DNA from: Achromobacter insuavis
GTDB lineage: Bacteria; Pseudomonadota; Gammaproteobacteria; Burkholderiales; Burkholderiaceae_B
Length of the DNA stretch: 55,941 nt
Reading direction: 5' to 3'
Assembly: GCF_902859645.1 (NCBI RefSeq)
Contig: NZ_CADIJR010000044.1
Span: 1 to 55,941, forward strand
The notes beneath the pieces are model-generated. The model worked only from the letters and a program-made list of their open reading frames with translations, did no database searches and was not told where the DNA came from. Both the position numbers and the translations under genes were made by a program. Shown here in pieces: positions 41,801 through 49,269 of this stretch (position 1 is its first letter; every line of letters begins with the position of its first letter).

Positions 41801-41953
41801 CGCGGTTATGGCCGCGAGTTGATAGAGCACGCGCTGGGGTTCACCCTGGCCGCCAAGACCACGCTGGCATTCCGGCAGGACGGCATTGCCTGCCACATCG
41901 AAGTGCCCCTGGAAAACGACACTGGCGCGGCCGAGCCGCCAGGTCCGGCCTGA
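38816..41953 (+). CDS. CheB-CheR-PAS-HWE histidine kinase fusion
   Basis: A 1045-residue multidomain signalling protein. Residues 1-190 are a CheB methylesterase domain with the nucleophile in GVGAS15AGG, THLSP, and GGNSDGTLG. Residues about 210-470 are CheR (FMRRVQRRMHVNQIGSLEAYVEFL, WVPGCATGEEVYSLAI, SCRNLLIYF). A PAS-like region (about 515-635) and a long coiled coil of Asn-Glu-Glu-Leu repeats (about 650-730) follow, then a PAS_10-type domain and an HWE/HisKA_2 kinase with the phospho-acceptor in ELQH855RTRNLLALV and the N-box HELATNAVKYGALN. No receiver domain is present. It is an orphan; input signal and output partner unknown. No good SD seen. Confidence 0.93.
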   Translation: MTLTPEFPIVGVGASAGGVEALEGFFRGIPPAPGVAFVVVTHLSPSRESHLSEVVSRYTSLPVLTAVDNQQIEINSVYVLPRDALMSVSHRRLRVLKRPADLPGRRPIDLFFSALARDCGDFAAGVILSGGNSDGTLGIKAIKEHGGLTLAQAADGYGPRNPEMPDSAIASGLVDFALPAEEMGKRLVEFAQGLPTLPDATTGTQASGAVRLDAAGLEISNLLRARVGHDFSGYKNRTFMRRVQRRMHVNQIGSLEAYVEFLKVSPQEASALFRDLLISVTNFFRDAQAFESLQRLIIPKLLENRGTSESVRIWVPGCATGEEVYSLAILLREHMDSMAATPQIQLFATDIDDRALAVARAARYPGQLLDSMPQERRDRHFVADGDGYVVNKQVRELCIFSPHNVLRDPPFSRIDLISCRNLLIYFGGEIQKQVIPTFHYSLRPGGYLFLGMSENVSQFSELFSPVEKRHRIFQRRADIAPPPRPALPLASLQSRGQPSAGPPRPQPGAAALRQAVDAQVLAQHAPAHVLVNRDGDIVYYSGRTGKYLEAAAGAPTRQILTLARKGLRLDLRTLLHAAVENGMPAVRRDVAVEDDEGRVQRVSLTVEPLAARHDTEPLYLVLFTDQGPVLTREEAQVHAHALRQGAAQHMETELRDTRERLQSMIEEYETALEELKSSNEELLSVNEELQSTNEELEASKEELVSLNEELHTVNGELHGKVDELDRSNSDLHNLFESTAIATLFLDHDLIIRSFTPAVGDVFNILPSDCGRPITDLASRFDLPSFASDIQHVYDRYQPIERRIAGTLDGKHYLLRLVPYRGSDSRVDGVVVTFIDITQITRVERRHRILISELQHRTRNLLALVKNVARRTLGEGEPFKRFDTRLAALDRVQGLLGETGGERIEFHDMMRRELEAVGNGHQISLAGPPVPLRADRIQTLALAIHELATNAVKYGALNYDTGRLDIQWRLARQDNREVLVLDWVETGLPVAPDASRRGYGRELIEHALGFTLAAKTTLAFRQDGIACHIEVPLENDTGAAEPPGPA

Positions 41954-42035
41954 AGCGGCAACGCCCGCCGAAATCCCTCAGCCCGGACAGCCCGATCGCC
42001 TTGCCGACCCGCCGCGACCGGCCCGCCTCGGCTGG

Positions 42036-42920
42036 TTACCCCTTCGCCAGCTGCGCCGCCAGGGCCAGCGCCTGCGCCAGGAACGGCGAGGCGTCGTCCT
42101 TGCGATAGCTGGCGATCACCGGCGACACGAAGGCCTCGGCGTCGATGCGCACGTGGGCCACGTCGCGCCGCTGCAGGCGCTGCACCGAGGCCGGCACCAC
42201 CGTCACCCCCAGGCCGGCCGCCACCAGGCCGATCGCGGTCTGCAGCTCGTTGGCCTCCTGCGCCACCTGCGGCGCATGGCCGGCGGCGCGGAACAGGTCC
42301 AGCACATGGTCGGCGAAGTTGGGCCGCGGCCGCGCCGGATACAGCAGGAACGGCTCCTGCGCCAGCCGGTCGACCGAGACGCTGGCGCAACCGGCCAGCG
42401 GGTGGTGCAGCGGCACGGCCGCCATCAACGGCTCGGTCATCAGGATGCGGCGCTCGATCGCCGGATCGTCCAGCAGGATCCGGCCGATGCCCAGGTCGAT
42501 GCGGCCGGCCTTGAGCGCCTCCAGTTGCGGCAGCGTGGTCATCTCCATCAAGCCGACTTCCACCTGCGCGTCGGCGCCGCGCAATTGCCGGATCAGCTCG
42601 GGCACGAAGCCGTACAGCGTCGACGGCACGAAGCCGATGCCGAACCAGCGCCGCCGCGCCTGGCCCAGCCGGCGCGTGCCCTCCAGCACTTCGTCCAGCC
42701 GCGCGGTCAGCAGCCGCGACTGTTCCAGCAGGAAGCGCCCGGCTTCCGTCAGGCGCAACGCGCGGGTGGTGCGTTCGAACAGCGCCACGCCCAGCTCCTC
42801 TTCCATCTGGCGGATCTGGCGGCTGAGCGGCGGCTGCGCCATGTGCAGCGCTTCGGCGGCGCGGGTGAAGCTGCCCTCGCGCGCCACCGCCTGGAAATAC
42901 CGCAGGTGCCTGAGTTCCAT
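42036..42920 (-). CDS. catR: LysR-family regulator (CatR/BenM-like), divergent from catB
   Basis: A 294-residue LysR protein of the CatM/BenM/CatR/CbnR group: MELRHLRYFQAVAREGSFTRAAEALHMAQPPLSRQIRQMEEELGVALFERTTRALRLTEAG. The effector domain has 'RRWFGIGFVPSTLYGFVPELIRQLRG', matching CatR-type ligand pockets. Regulators of this group are activated by cis,cis-muconate and sit divergently to catB, as here. The symbol is inferred from clade and position. The intergenic region has a dyad next to its start codon. Confidence 0.88.
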   Translation of the reverse strand: MELRHLRYFQAVAREGSFTRAAEALHMAQPPLSRQIRQMEEELGVALFERTTRALRLTEAGRFLLEQSRLLTARLDEVLEGTRRLGQARRRWFGIGFVPSTLYGFVPELIRQLRGADAQVEVGLMEMTTLPQLEALKAGRIDLGIGRILLDDPAIERRILMTEPLMAAVPLHHPLAGCASVSVDRLAQEPFLLYPARPRPNFADHVLDLFRAAGHAPQVAQEANELQTAIGLVAAGLGVTVVPASVQRLQRRDVAHVRIDAEAFVSPVIASYRKDDASPFLAQALALAAQLAKG

Positions 42921-42922
42921 GG

Positions 42923-42947
42923 TTTATACAAACCTTAAAGGTATAAA
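42923..42947. promoter_or_regulatory. candidate CatR operator
   Basis: TTTATAC (42923-42929) and GTATAAA (42941-42947) are perfect 7-bp inverted repeats 11 bp apart, immediately upstream of the LysR start codon and about 80 bp before catB. The arms contain the ATAC/GTAT element of CatR/BenM-type sites, although the gap is 11 rather than the usual 7 bp. Confidence 0.55.
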
Positions 42948-43027
42948 TGGAGACCCATATAGTCTTGGACTTGGCGGTCTGACGCAAGCGATACTGCGCT
43001 TCACCTGAAGAACCTGCTTTGGAAAGT

Positions 43028-44152
43028 ATGAATCCGGTAACGATAAACTCGGTCGAGGCGATCCTGGTGGATCTGCCGACCATCCGCGCCCACCAGCTCG
43101 CCATGGCCGTGATGCAGCGCCAGACGCTGGTGATCGTGCGCCTGCGCTGCAGCGACGGCATCGAGGGCATCGGCGAGGCCACCACCATCGGCGGCCTGTC
43201 GTACGGCGAGGAAAGCCCGGAAGGCATCAAGCTGGCCATCGACACCTACCTGGCGCCGGCGCTGGCCGGCCTGGACGCGGCCAACATCCACGCCGCCATG
43301 CGGCGCCTGGAAACCGTGGCGCGCGGCAACCGCTTCGCCAAGTCGGCGCTGGAAAGCGCGCTGCTCGATGCCCAGGGCAAGCGCCTGGGCGTGTCGGTCT
43401 CGACCCTGCTGGGCGGCGCCGTGCGCGCCAGCCTGCCGGTGCTGTGGACCCTGGCCAGCGGCGACACCGCGCGCGACATCGAGGAAGCCGAATCGCTGCT
43501 CGCCAGCCGCCGCCACAACACCTTCAAGCTCAAGGTCGGCCGCCGCGCCGTGGCCGACGACGTGGCCCACGTGTCGCGCATCAAGCAGGCGCTGGGCGAC
43601 CGCGCCCGCGTCACGGTGGACGTGAACCAGGCCTGGAACGAGGCCGACGCGGCCGGCGCCATCGCGCGCCTGGAAGCGGCCGGCGTCGACCTGATCGAAC
43701 AACCGATCCCGCGCGCCAACCTCGCCGGCATGGCGCGGCTGGCGGCGCGCTTCGTGGTGCCCATCATGGCCGACGAAGCCGTCAACGGTCCCGAGGACGC
43801 GCTGGCCATCGCGCGCCTGGGCGCGGCCGACGTGCTGGCGCTGAAGATCGCCAAGTCGGGCGGCATCCACGAAATGCTGCGCACCGCCGCGGTCGGCGAC
43901 GCCGCCGGCATGTCGCTGTACGGCGGCACCATGCTGGAAGGCTCGGTCGGCTCGATCGCCTCGGCGCACGGCTTCGCCTGCCTGCCGCGGCTGTCGTGGG
44001 GCACCGAACTGTTCGGCCCGCTGCTGCTCAAGGACGACATCGTCGCCAACCCGCCGCGCTACGCCGATTTCGAGATGGAGATCCCCACCGGCCCGGGCCT
44101 GGGCCTGGAACTGGACGAAGACAAACTGGCTTTCTACCGCAGGGACCGCTGA
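43028..44152 (+). CDS. catB: muconate cycloisomerase
   Basis: A 374-residue enolase-superfamily enzyme that converts cis,cis-muconate to muconolactone in the beta-ketoadipate pathway. With the ATG at 43028 the catalytic residues fall at the canonical numbering: K167/K169 (FKLKVG), D198 (DVNQAW), E224 (IEQPI), D249 and E250 (MADEAV) and K273 (LKIAKSGG). The N terminus 'VEAILVDLPTIRAHQLAM' and the loop 'EATTIGGLSYGEESPEGIK' are closest to CatB. A GGAAAG SD precedes it. A Bug receptor follows on the same strand, but no catA or catC is in the window. A chloromuconate or other cycloisomerase is a less likely alternative. Confidence 0.93.
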   Translation: MNPVTINSVEAILVDLPTIRAHQLAMAVMQRQTLVIVRLRCSDGIEGIGEATTIGGLSYGEESPEGIKLAIDTYLAPALAGLDAANIHAAMRRLETVARGNRFAKSALESALLDAQGKRLGVSVSTLLGGAVRASLPVLWTLASGDTARDIEEAESLLASRRHNTFKLKVGRRAVADDVAHVSRIKQALGDRARVTVDVNQAWNEADAAGAIARLEAAGVDLIEQPIPRANLAGMARLAARFVVPIMADEAVNGPEDALAIARLGAADVLALKIAKSGGIHEMLRTAAVGDAAGMSLYGGTMLEGSVGSIASAHGFACLPRLSWGTELFGPLLLKDDIVANPPRYADFEMEIPTGPGLGLELDEDKLAFYRRDR

Positions 44153-44175
44153 CGCGCCCTGCCCCACGGTTGTTC

Positions 44176-44204
44176 CCGCGCGCCGGCCACGCATCGGCGC
44201 GCGG
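44176..44204 (+). repeat. 10-bp perfect hairpin between catB and Bug gene
   Basis: CCGCGCGCCG (44176-44185) pairs with CGGCGCGCGG (44195-44204) around a 9-base loop. It sits in the 82-bp gap between catB and the Bug gene on the same strand and is followed by an A-rich run, not T. It could attenuate or stabilise segments of a catB-bug transcript. Confidence 0.6.
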
Positions 44205-44234
44205 AAAAATAATTCAAGCACACGGAGACACGAC

Positions 44235-45221
44235 ATGGCATTGCGCTACGCATTCAAACACCTCGCCCGGGCCTGCATGGGCCTGGCCCTGCTCGGCGCC
44301 GCCAGCGGCGCGATGGCCGACGGCTACCCCGACCGGCCGGTCAAGTGGATCGTGCCGTTCCCGCCGGGCGGCGCCATGGACAGCATCGCCCGCACCCTGG
44401 GCGAGTCGATGGGCAAGCAACTGAACACCTCGTTCATCGTCGAGAACCGCGCCGGCGCCGGCGGCAACATCGGCGCGGCCAGCGTGGCGCGTTCCAAGCC
44501 GGACGGCTATACCATCCTGATCGTGGCCAACGGCATGGCCGTGAACCCGGCGCTGTACGCCGACCTGAACTACGACCCGATCAAGGACTTCGCGCCGATC
44601 TCGCTGCTGGCGGTGGTGCCGAACGTGCTGGTCACCAACCCCGCGCGCAACGATGTGAAGAGCGTGGACGAAGTCATCGCCAAGGCCAAGGCGCAGCCCA
44701 ACCACTACACCTACGCCTCGGCCGGCGTCGGCACCTCGATCCACCTGGCGGGCGAGCTGTTCGTGTCCATGGCCAAGATCGACATGCTGCACGTGCCCTA
44801 CAAGGGCAGCGGCCCGGCCATCGCCGACCTGCTGGGCGGCCAGGTGGACTACATGTTCGACAGCGTGACGTCGGCCAAGCCGCATATCGAGGCCGGCAAG
44901 CTGCGCGCATTGGCCGTGACCACCGCGAAGCGCTCGGCCGCGCTGCCCAACGTGCCCACCGTGGCCGAAAGCGGCCTGCCCGGCTACGAACTGATGCCGT
45001 GGTTCGCCGCCTTCGCGCCGGCCGGCACGCCGCCCGAGGTCGTGGCCAAGCTCAACGCCGCCATGCGCCAGGCCCTGAACGAGCCCAAGGTCAAGGCGAC
45101 GCTGGACTCGATCGGCGCCGAATCCATCGGCGGCACGCCCGACGAACTGCGCGACTACCTGGCCAAGGAAACCGCGCAGTGGAAGGTCCTGGTGAAGGAA
45201 CGCAATATCAAGATCAACTGA
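44235..45221 (+). CDS. Bug/TctC-family periplasmic receptor (catB-linked)
   Basis: A 328-residue receptor. Signal peptide ends near ASGAMADGYPDRP. The mature start YPDRPVKWIVPFPPGGAMDSIART, then FIVENRAGAGGNIGAASVARSKPDGYTILI, HVPYKGSGPAIADLLGGQVDYMFDS and VPTVAESGLPGYELMPW are the family landmarks. Bug proteins bind carboxylic acids; linkage to catB suggests an aromatic or dicarboxylic acid upstream of muconate, but this is inference. GGAG lies near the start (ACACGGAGACACGAC-ATG). Confidence 0.92.
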   Translation: MALRYAFKHLARACMGLALLGAASGAMADGYPDRPVKWIVPFPPGGAMDSIARTLGESMGKQLNTSFIVENRAGAGGNIGAASVARSKPDGYTILIVANGMAVNPALYADLNYDPIKDFAPISLLAVVPNVLVTNPARNDVKSVDEVIAKAKAQPNHYTYASAGVGTSIHLAGELFVSMAKIDMLHVPYKGSGPAIADLLGGQVDYMFDSVTSAKPHIEAGKLRALAVTTAKRSAALPNVPTVAESGLPGYELMPWFAAFAPAGTPPEVVAKLNAAMRQALNEPKVKATLDSIGAESIGGTPDELRDYLAKETAQWKVLVKERNIKIN

Positions 45222-45222
45222 G

Positions 45223-45945
45223 TTACGCCGGCGTCGCGGTCGTATCGAGCAGGTGATCGACGATCGCCAGGATCTGCTCGGCGGCTTCGGCGATGTGGCG
45301 TTCCAGCGCCGCCTCGGCCTCGCCGGCGCGGCCCTGGCGACAGAACGCGATCAGGGCGCTGTGCTCGTCGTGGGCCTGCTGGCGGATCGGCGCGTTGACG
45401 ATCTGGAAGCGGAAATAGCGTTCGGATTTTTCATGCAGCGCGCGCACCATGGCCAGCGCCGCCGGGCGCTGCGCGGCGCGGTACAGCAACTCGTGCAGCT
45501 GCCAGTTGAGCCGGCCCCACTGCTGCGGCTCGGCGCTGTCCATCAGCGCCACGATGCGCGCCGCCTCGTCCAGGTCCTCGGGCGCGTGCTGCGAGACCGC
45601 CAGGCGCAGCAGCCAGGGCTCCAGCCGCAGGCGGATATCGAAGAACTCCTGCACTTCGGCGCGCGACAGCATCGAGACGTACGCGCCGCGGTGCGCGATC
45701 ATGTCCACCAGCCCTTCGGCGCTGAGCTGCCGGATCGCCTCGCGCACCGGCAGCCGGCTCACCCCCAGTTCCTCGGCCAGCAGTTCCTGGCGCAAGGCGG
45801 AACCGGGCGGAATCGCGCCGGACAGGATGCGGTCGCGCAAGGCGTCGACCACCAGGTCGACGGCGGTCTTGCGGATCAGCCGGCCGGCGGATCCGGCGGC
45901 GGAACGAGGCTGGGGAGCGCTGGCGGAAGAGGAATTCTGGGACAC
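45223..45945 (-). CDS. GntR-family (FCD) transcriptional regulator
   Basis: About 240 residues. The winged helix is 'LVVDALRDRILSGAIPPGSALRQELLAEELGVSRLPVREAIRQLSAEGLVDMIAHRGAYV', followed by an FCD ligand domain (EVQEFFDIRLRLEPWLLRLAVSQHAPED...). I placed the start at a GTG (45945); a GTG at 46014 is also in frame, and neither has a strong SD. It converges on the Bug gene with a 1-bp gap and is divergent from the DapA-like gene. Two near-identical sites in the divergent region are its likely operators, so it probably controls the DapA-like and Bug genes. Confidence 0.88.
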   Translation of the reverse strand: MSQNSSSASAPQPRSAAGSAGRLIRKTAVDLVVDALRDRILSGAIPPGSALRQELLAEELGVSRLPVREAIRQLSAEGLVDMIAHRGAYVSMLSRAEVQEFFDIRLRLEPWLLRLAVSQHAPEDLDEAARIVALMDSAEPQQWGRLNWQLHELLYRAAQRPAALAMVRALHEKSERYFRFQIVNAPIRQQAHDEHSALIAFCRQGRAGEAEAALERHIAEAAEQILAIVDHLLDTTATPA

Positions 45946-46070
45946 GTCACATCCGGTGGCGTTGCCGTCCGGCGGATGCCGGGGGGCGACGGAATCGCGG
46001 AAACCGTGCGCCACGCCCAGGAAAACCCCGAGAGACAGCCGGTATCCGCAGCCCGTTTAATGTGAGTATA

Positions 46071-46086
46071 TTGGATCCATGATCCA
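46071..46086. promoter_or_regulatory. GntR operator copy 1
   Basis: TTGGATCCA-TG-ATCCA. The same pattern, TTGGATCCA-NN-ATCCA, recurs 85 bp downstream at 46156. It lies 126 bp upstream of the chosen gntR start. TTGGATCCA is the symmetric core typical of FCD-type GntR sites. Confidence 0.65.
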
Positions 46087-46155
46087 GTTGATATCAGCGC
46101 CCTGACCCGGGCGATGGTTCGAGGCCGCGCGCCTCGTTTTTCTGGCCTTTTTATT

Positions 46156-46171
46156 TTGGATCCAATATCCA
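46156..46171. promoter_or_regulatory. GntR operator copy 2
   Basis: TTGGATCCA-AT-ATCCA, containing the perfect palindrome TTGGATCCAA (46156-46165). It lies 52 bp before the DapA-like start and probably overlaps its promoter. The spacing to copy 1 is 85 bp, close to eight helical turns. Confidence 0.65.
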
Positions 46172-46223
46172 ATCAATAGCCCGACAGTACAAACCGGGCG
46201 GATCACGCAACAGGAGCGGCAGC

Positions 46224-47126
46224 ATGAGCATTCAATGGCAAGGCGTATTTCCCGCGGTCACCACCAAACTGAAGCCCGATTTCTCGCTCGACCCGGATGC
46301 CATCCGCCAGGGCCTGGAGCGCCTGATCGCCAACGGCGTGGGCGGCGTGGTGATGATGGGCATGGTGGGCGAGAACGCCCAGCTCGCCCCCGAAGAAAAA
46401 CAGGCGGTGCTGCGCCTCGCGGTCGAGACCGTGCGCGGCCGCGTGCCGGTGGTGTCGGGCGTGGCCGAGACCGGCACCGCGCGCGCCGCCGCCTTCGCGC
46501 GCCAGGCGGCGGAGATCGGCGTCGACGGGCTGATGGTGTTTCCCGGCCTGACGTACAAGTCGGACGAGCGCGAAACGGTGGCGTTCTATCGCAGCGTGGC
46601 GCAGGCCAGCCCCCTGCCGATCCTGCTGTACAACAACCCGCGCGGCTACGGCGTCGACCTGACGCCCGACCTGGTGGCGCAACTGCTGGAAGAACCGACC
46701 ATCGTCGCGATCAAGGAGGAGTCCTACGACACCACCCGCGTAACCGACCTGATCACGCGCTTCGGCGACCGCCTGGCGGTGGTCTGCGGCGTCGACGACC
46801 TGGTGCTGGAAAGCGCCGCGCTGGGCGTCACCGCCTGGGTCTCGGGCATGGCCAACGCCGTGCCCAAGGCCTCGGTGGACCTGCTGCGGCTGGCGGCCGA
46901 GGGCGATCTCGTCCGGGCCCGCAAGCTGTATGCGGCGCTGACGCCGCTGTTCCATCTGGACACCGTGGTCAAGCTGGTGCAGCACATCAAGCTGGCCGAG
47001 CACCTGATCACCGGCAGCGCCGAAACCGTCAAGCCGCCGCGCCTGGACCTGGCCGGCGCCGAACGTGAACGCACCCTCGCCATCACCCGCCAGACACTGG
47101 CGGATCTTTCAGCCCTGGGCTACTGA
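46224..47126 (+). CDS. dihydrodipicolinate synthase/N-acetylneuraminate lyase-family protein
   Basis: A 300-residue class I aldolase of the DapA superfamily. It has the catalytic Tyr Y136 (LLYNNPRGYGV) and Schiff-base lysine K164 (VAIKEES). The DapA GTTGE motif is replaced by G-M-V-G-E (MMGMVGENAQL), which argues against true dihydrodipicolinate synthase and for a sugar-acid or keto-acid lyase/dehydratase. AGGAG lies 9 nt before the ATG. Adjacent Bug and GntR genes support a catabolic role. Confidence 0.9.
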   Translation: MSIQWQGVFPAVTTKLKPDFSLDPDAIRQGLERLIANGVGGVVMMGMVGENAQLAPEEKQAVLRLAVETVRGRVPVVSGVAETGTARAAAFARQAAEIGVDGLMVFPGLTYKSDERETVAFYRSVAQASPLPILLYNNPRGYGVDLTPDLVAQLLEEPTIVAIKEESYDTTRVTDLITRFGDRLAVVCGVDDLVLESAALGVTAWVSGMANAVPKASVDLLRLAAEGDLVRARKLYAALTPLFHLDTVVKLVQHIKLAEHLITGSAETVKPPRLDLAGAERERTLAITRQTLADLSALGY

Positions 47127-47139
47127 TACCGGAGCCACC

Positions 47140-48114
47140 ATGACCCGCACCCGCCTGCCCGCGCTGGCCTTCAGCGCCCTCTCCTTCCTGGCCTGCGTCG
47201 CGGCCGCCCCCGCCGCGATGGCGGCCGACTACCCCAGCCGCTCGATGGAGCTGGTGGTCGCCTACCAGCCCGGCGGCGGCAGCGACAACACCGCCCGCGC
47301 CATCGCCGAGGCGGTGCGGCCGCCCCTGCTGGCGCAACCGACCGTGGTCATCAACAAACCCGGCGCCAGCGGCTCGATCGGCTGGTCGTACGTGGCCAAC
47401 GCCCAGCCCGACGGCTACAAGCTGGTGCTGATGACGCCGGAAATGCTGGTGGTGCCGCTGATGGGCATCGGCAAGACCACCGTCAAGGACTTCCAGCCCA
47501 TCGCCCGCTTCACCGACGATCCGTCGTCGGTCACGGTGCGCGCCGACGCGCCGTGGAAGACGGTGGAGGAATTCCTCGACTACGCCCGGAAGAATCCGGA
47601 ACGGGTGGCGGTGTCCAACGCCGGCATCGGCACCGTGCCGCACATGGCGGCCGCGGCGCTGGGCGAGCAGACTGGCGTGAAGTTCGTGCACGTGCCCTAC
47701 CAGGGATCGGCCCCGGCCATCATGGGCCTGTTGTCCGGCGACGTGCAGGCCACCACGGTGGCCTATGCCGAGTTGCAGCAGCACGTGGACACCGGCAAGC
47801 TGCGCACCCTGGCCGTGATGGCGCCGAAGCGGCTCGACACCCTGCCGGACGTGCCGACCATGAAGGAACGCGGCGCTGACCTGCAGTTCAGCGTCTGGCG
47901 CGGCATCGGCCTGCCGAAGTCGGCCCCGGCCGACGCCATCGAAAAATGGCGCGCCGCCGCGCGCCAGGTGGCGCAGTCGCAGGACTTCCAGGCGCTGATG
48001 CGCAAGCAGAACCTGACGCCGTCATACGCCGACCAACCGCAATTCGCGGCCGACGTGGCGCGGCAGGAACAGGCCTTCAATGCGTTGGTGCCGAAGCTGA
48101 ACCTGAAACCCTGA
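47140..48114 (+). CDS. Bug/TctC-family periplasmic receptor (DapA-linked)
   Basis: A 324-residue receptor starting 13 bp after the DapA-like stop, with GGAG 5 nt before the ATG. Signal MTRTRLPALAFSALSFLACVAAAPAAMA is followed by YPSRSMELVVAYQPGGGSDNTARAIAE, VVINKPGASGSIGWSYVANAQPDGYKLV, HVPYQGSAPAIMGLLSGDVQ and VPTMKERGADLQFSVWRG. It differs from typical Bug proteins by 'VAYQPGGGSDN' in place of VPF.PGG. It is cotranscribed with the aldolase, so its ligand is probably the aldolase substrate or a precursor. Confidence 0.92.
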   Translation: MTRTRLPALAFSALSFLACVAAAPAAMAADYPSRSMELVVAYQPGGGSDNTARAIAEAVRPPLLAQPTVVINKPGASGSIGWSYVANAQPDGYKLVLMTPEMLVVPLMGIGKTTVKDFQPIARFTDDPSSVTVRADAPWKTVEEFLDYARKNPERVAVSNAGIGTVPHMAAAALGEQTGVKFVHVPYQGSAPAIMGLLSGDVQATTVAYAELQQHVDTGKLRTLAVMAPKRLDTLPDVPTMKERGADLQFSVWRGIGLPKSAPADAIEKWRAAARQVAQSQDFQALMRKQNLTPSYADQPQFAADVARQEQAFNALVPKLNLKP

Positions 48115-48143
48115 CGCGGCGAATCCGGGCGCGGAAAACAAAA

Positions 48144-48164
48144 GCCCCGGCTCCAGGCCGGGGC
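48144..48164 (-). terminator. rho-independent terminator for the Bug-rraA-ilvD operon
   Basis: GCCCCGGC (48144-48151) and GCCGGGGC (48157-48164) enclose a 5-base loop. On the minus strand the stem is followed by TTTTGTTTT, so it ends the minus-strand operon whose last stop is at 48216. It may also slow the plus-strand transcript ending at 48114. Confidence 0.8.
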
Positions 48165-48215
48165 GGGAATCAGGTCTTACATGATGGGGCGTAGGCTTGC
48201 GCCCATTGGCAGCCA

Positions 48216-49205
48216 TCACTCCACCGTCGCCCCCGACTTCTTCACCACCTCCGCCCAGCGCGGAATCTCCGTGGCCATCAGGGCGCGCAGTTCGTCGGGG
48301 GTGCTGCCGACCAGTTCCATGCCCATGGTCTTGCCGAGCTTTTCCTGCACGTCGGGTTCCTTCAGGATCAGCGCGATCTCGGCGGCGAGCTTGTCGAGGA
48401 TGGGCTTGGGCGTGCCCTTGGGCGCATACACCGCCTGCCACGAGGCCATCTGGAAGCCGGGCACGCCGGCCTCCTGCATGGTGGGCACGTCGGGGGCCAG
48501 CGAGATGCGGTCCTTGGTGGTGACGGCCAGCAGCTTGAGCTTGCCGGTCTGCAGCAGCGGCAAGGCGGCGGTCATCTGGTCGAACATGAACGTCACCGCG
48601 CCCGAGGACACGTCGACCATGGCGGGCGGCGTGCCCTTGTACGGCACGTGCGTCAGCGGCACGCCGATCATGCTGGCGAACAGTTCGCCGGCCAGGTGGG
48701 TGGAGGTGCCGGCGCCGGAAGACGCGAAGGTGCGCTTGGACGGATCCTTCTTGAGCAGCGCGATCAGGTCGGCCACCGAGTTCACGCCCAGGTTCGGATC
48801 GACCAGCAGCACGTTCGGCAGATAGGCGATCAGCGAGACCGGCTCGAAGTCCTTGACCGGGTCGTACTTCAGGTTCTTGTACAGGCTGGCGTTGATGGCG
48901 TGGGTGCTGATGGTGCCGCCGAACAGCGTGTAGCCGTCGGGCGCGGCCTTGGCCACGTAGGTGGCGCCGATGCCGCCGGCCGCGCCGGGCTTGTTCTCGA
49001 CGATGACGTTCTGGTGCAGCCGGTCGCCCAGCTTCTGCGCCAGCACACGGCCGACCACGTCGGTGGAGCCGCCCACGGTGAACGGCACCACGTAGGAAAT
49101 CGGCTTCTGCGCCGGCCATTCGGCGGCCGTGGCCGGCAGCGCCCACGCGCCCAGCAGCGGTCCTGCCAGCAGCGCGGCCAGCGCGCTGCGACGTTGCTTG
49201 TTCAT
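48216..49205 (-). CDS. Bug/TctC-family periplasmic receptor (dehydratase-linked)
   Basis: A 329-residue receptor. Signal MNKQRRSALAALLAGPLLGAWALPATA is followed by WPAQKPISYVVPFTVGGSTDVVGRVLAQKLG, VIVENKPGAAGGIGATYVAKAAPDGYTLF, THVPYKGTPPAMVDVSSGAVTFMFDQ and VPTMQEAGVPGFQMASWQAVYAP. The start at 49205 has GGAG 6-7 nt upstream; the frame is open 11 codons further. It is the last gene of a three-gene catabolic operon with the RraA-like and IlvD-like genes. Ligand is probably a sugar acid or related carboxylate. Confidence 0.92.
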   Translation of the reverse strand: MNKQRRSALAALLAGPLLGAWALPATAAEWPAQKPISYVVPFTVGGSTDVVGRVLAQKLGDRLHQNVIVENKPGAAGGIGATYVAKAAPDGYTLFGGTISTHAINASLYKNLKYDPVKDFEPVSLIAYLPNVLLVDPNLGVNSVADLIALLKKDPSKRTFASSGAGTSTHLAGELFASMIGVPLTHVPYKGTPPAMVDVSSGAVTFMFDQMTAALPLLQTGKLKLLAVTTKDRISLAPDVPTMQEAGVPGFQMASWQAVYAPKGTPKPILDKLAAEIALILKEPDVQEKLGKTMGMELVGSTPDELRALMATEIPRWAEVVKKSGATVE

Positions 49206-49269
49206 GCTTGTCTCCTGCCCTCTGTGTTTTATAGGCATGGGTCGCCGGCCGGTCGGCCGGCGCCAAGGC

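Noticed and set aside
46224-47126. Biosynthetic dihydrodipicolinate synthase (DapA)
   Set aside because: The GTTGE motif is replaced by GMVGE and the context is catabolic, so a general DapA-superfamily call is safer.
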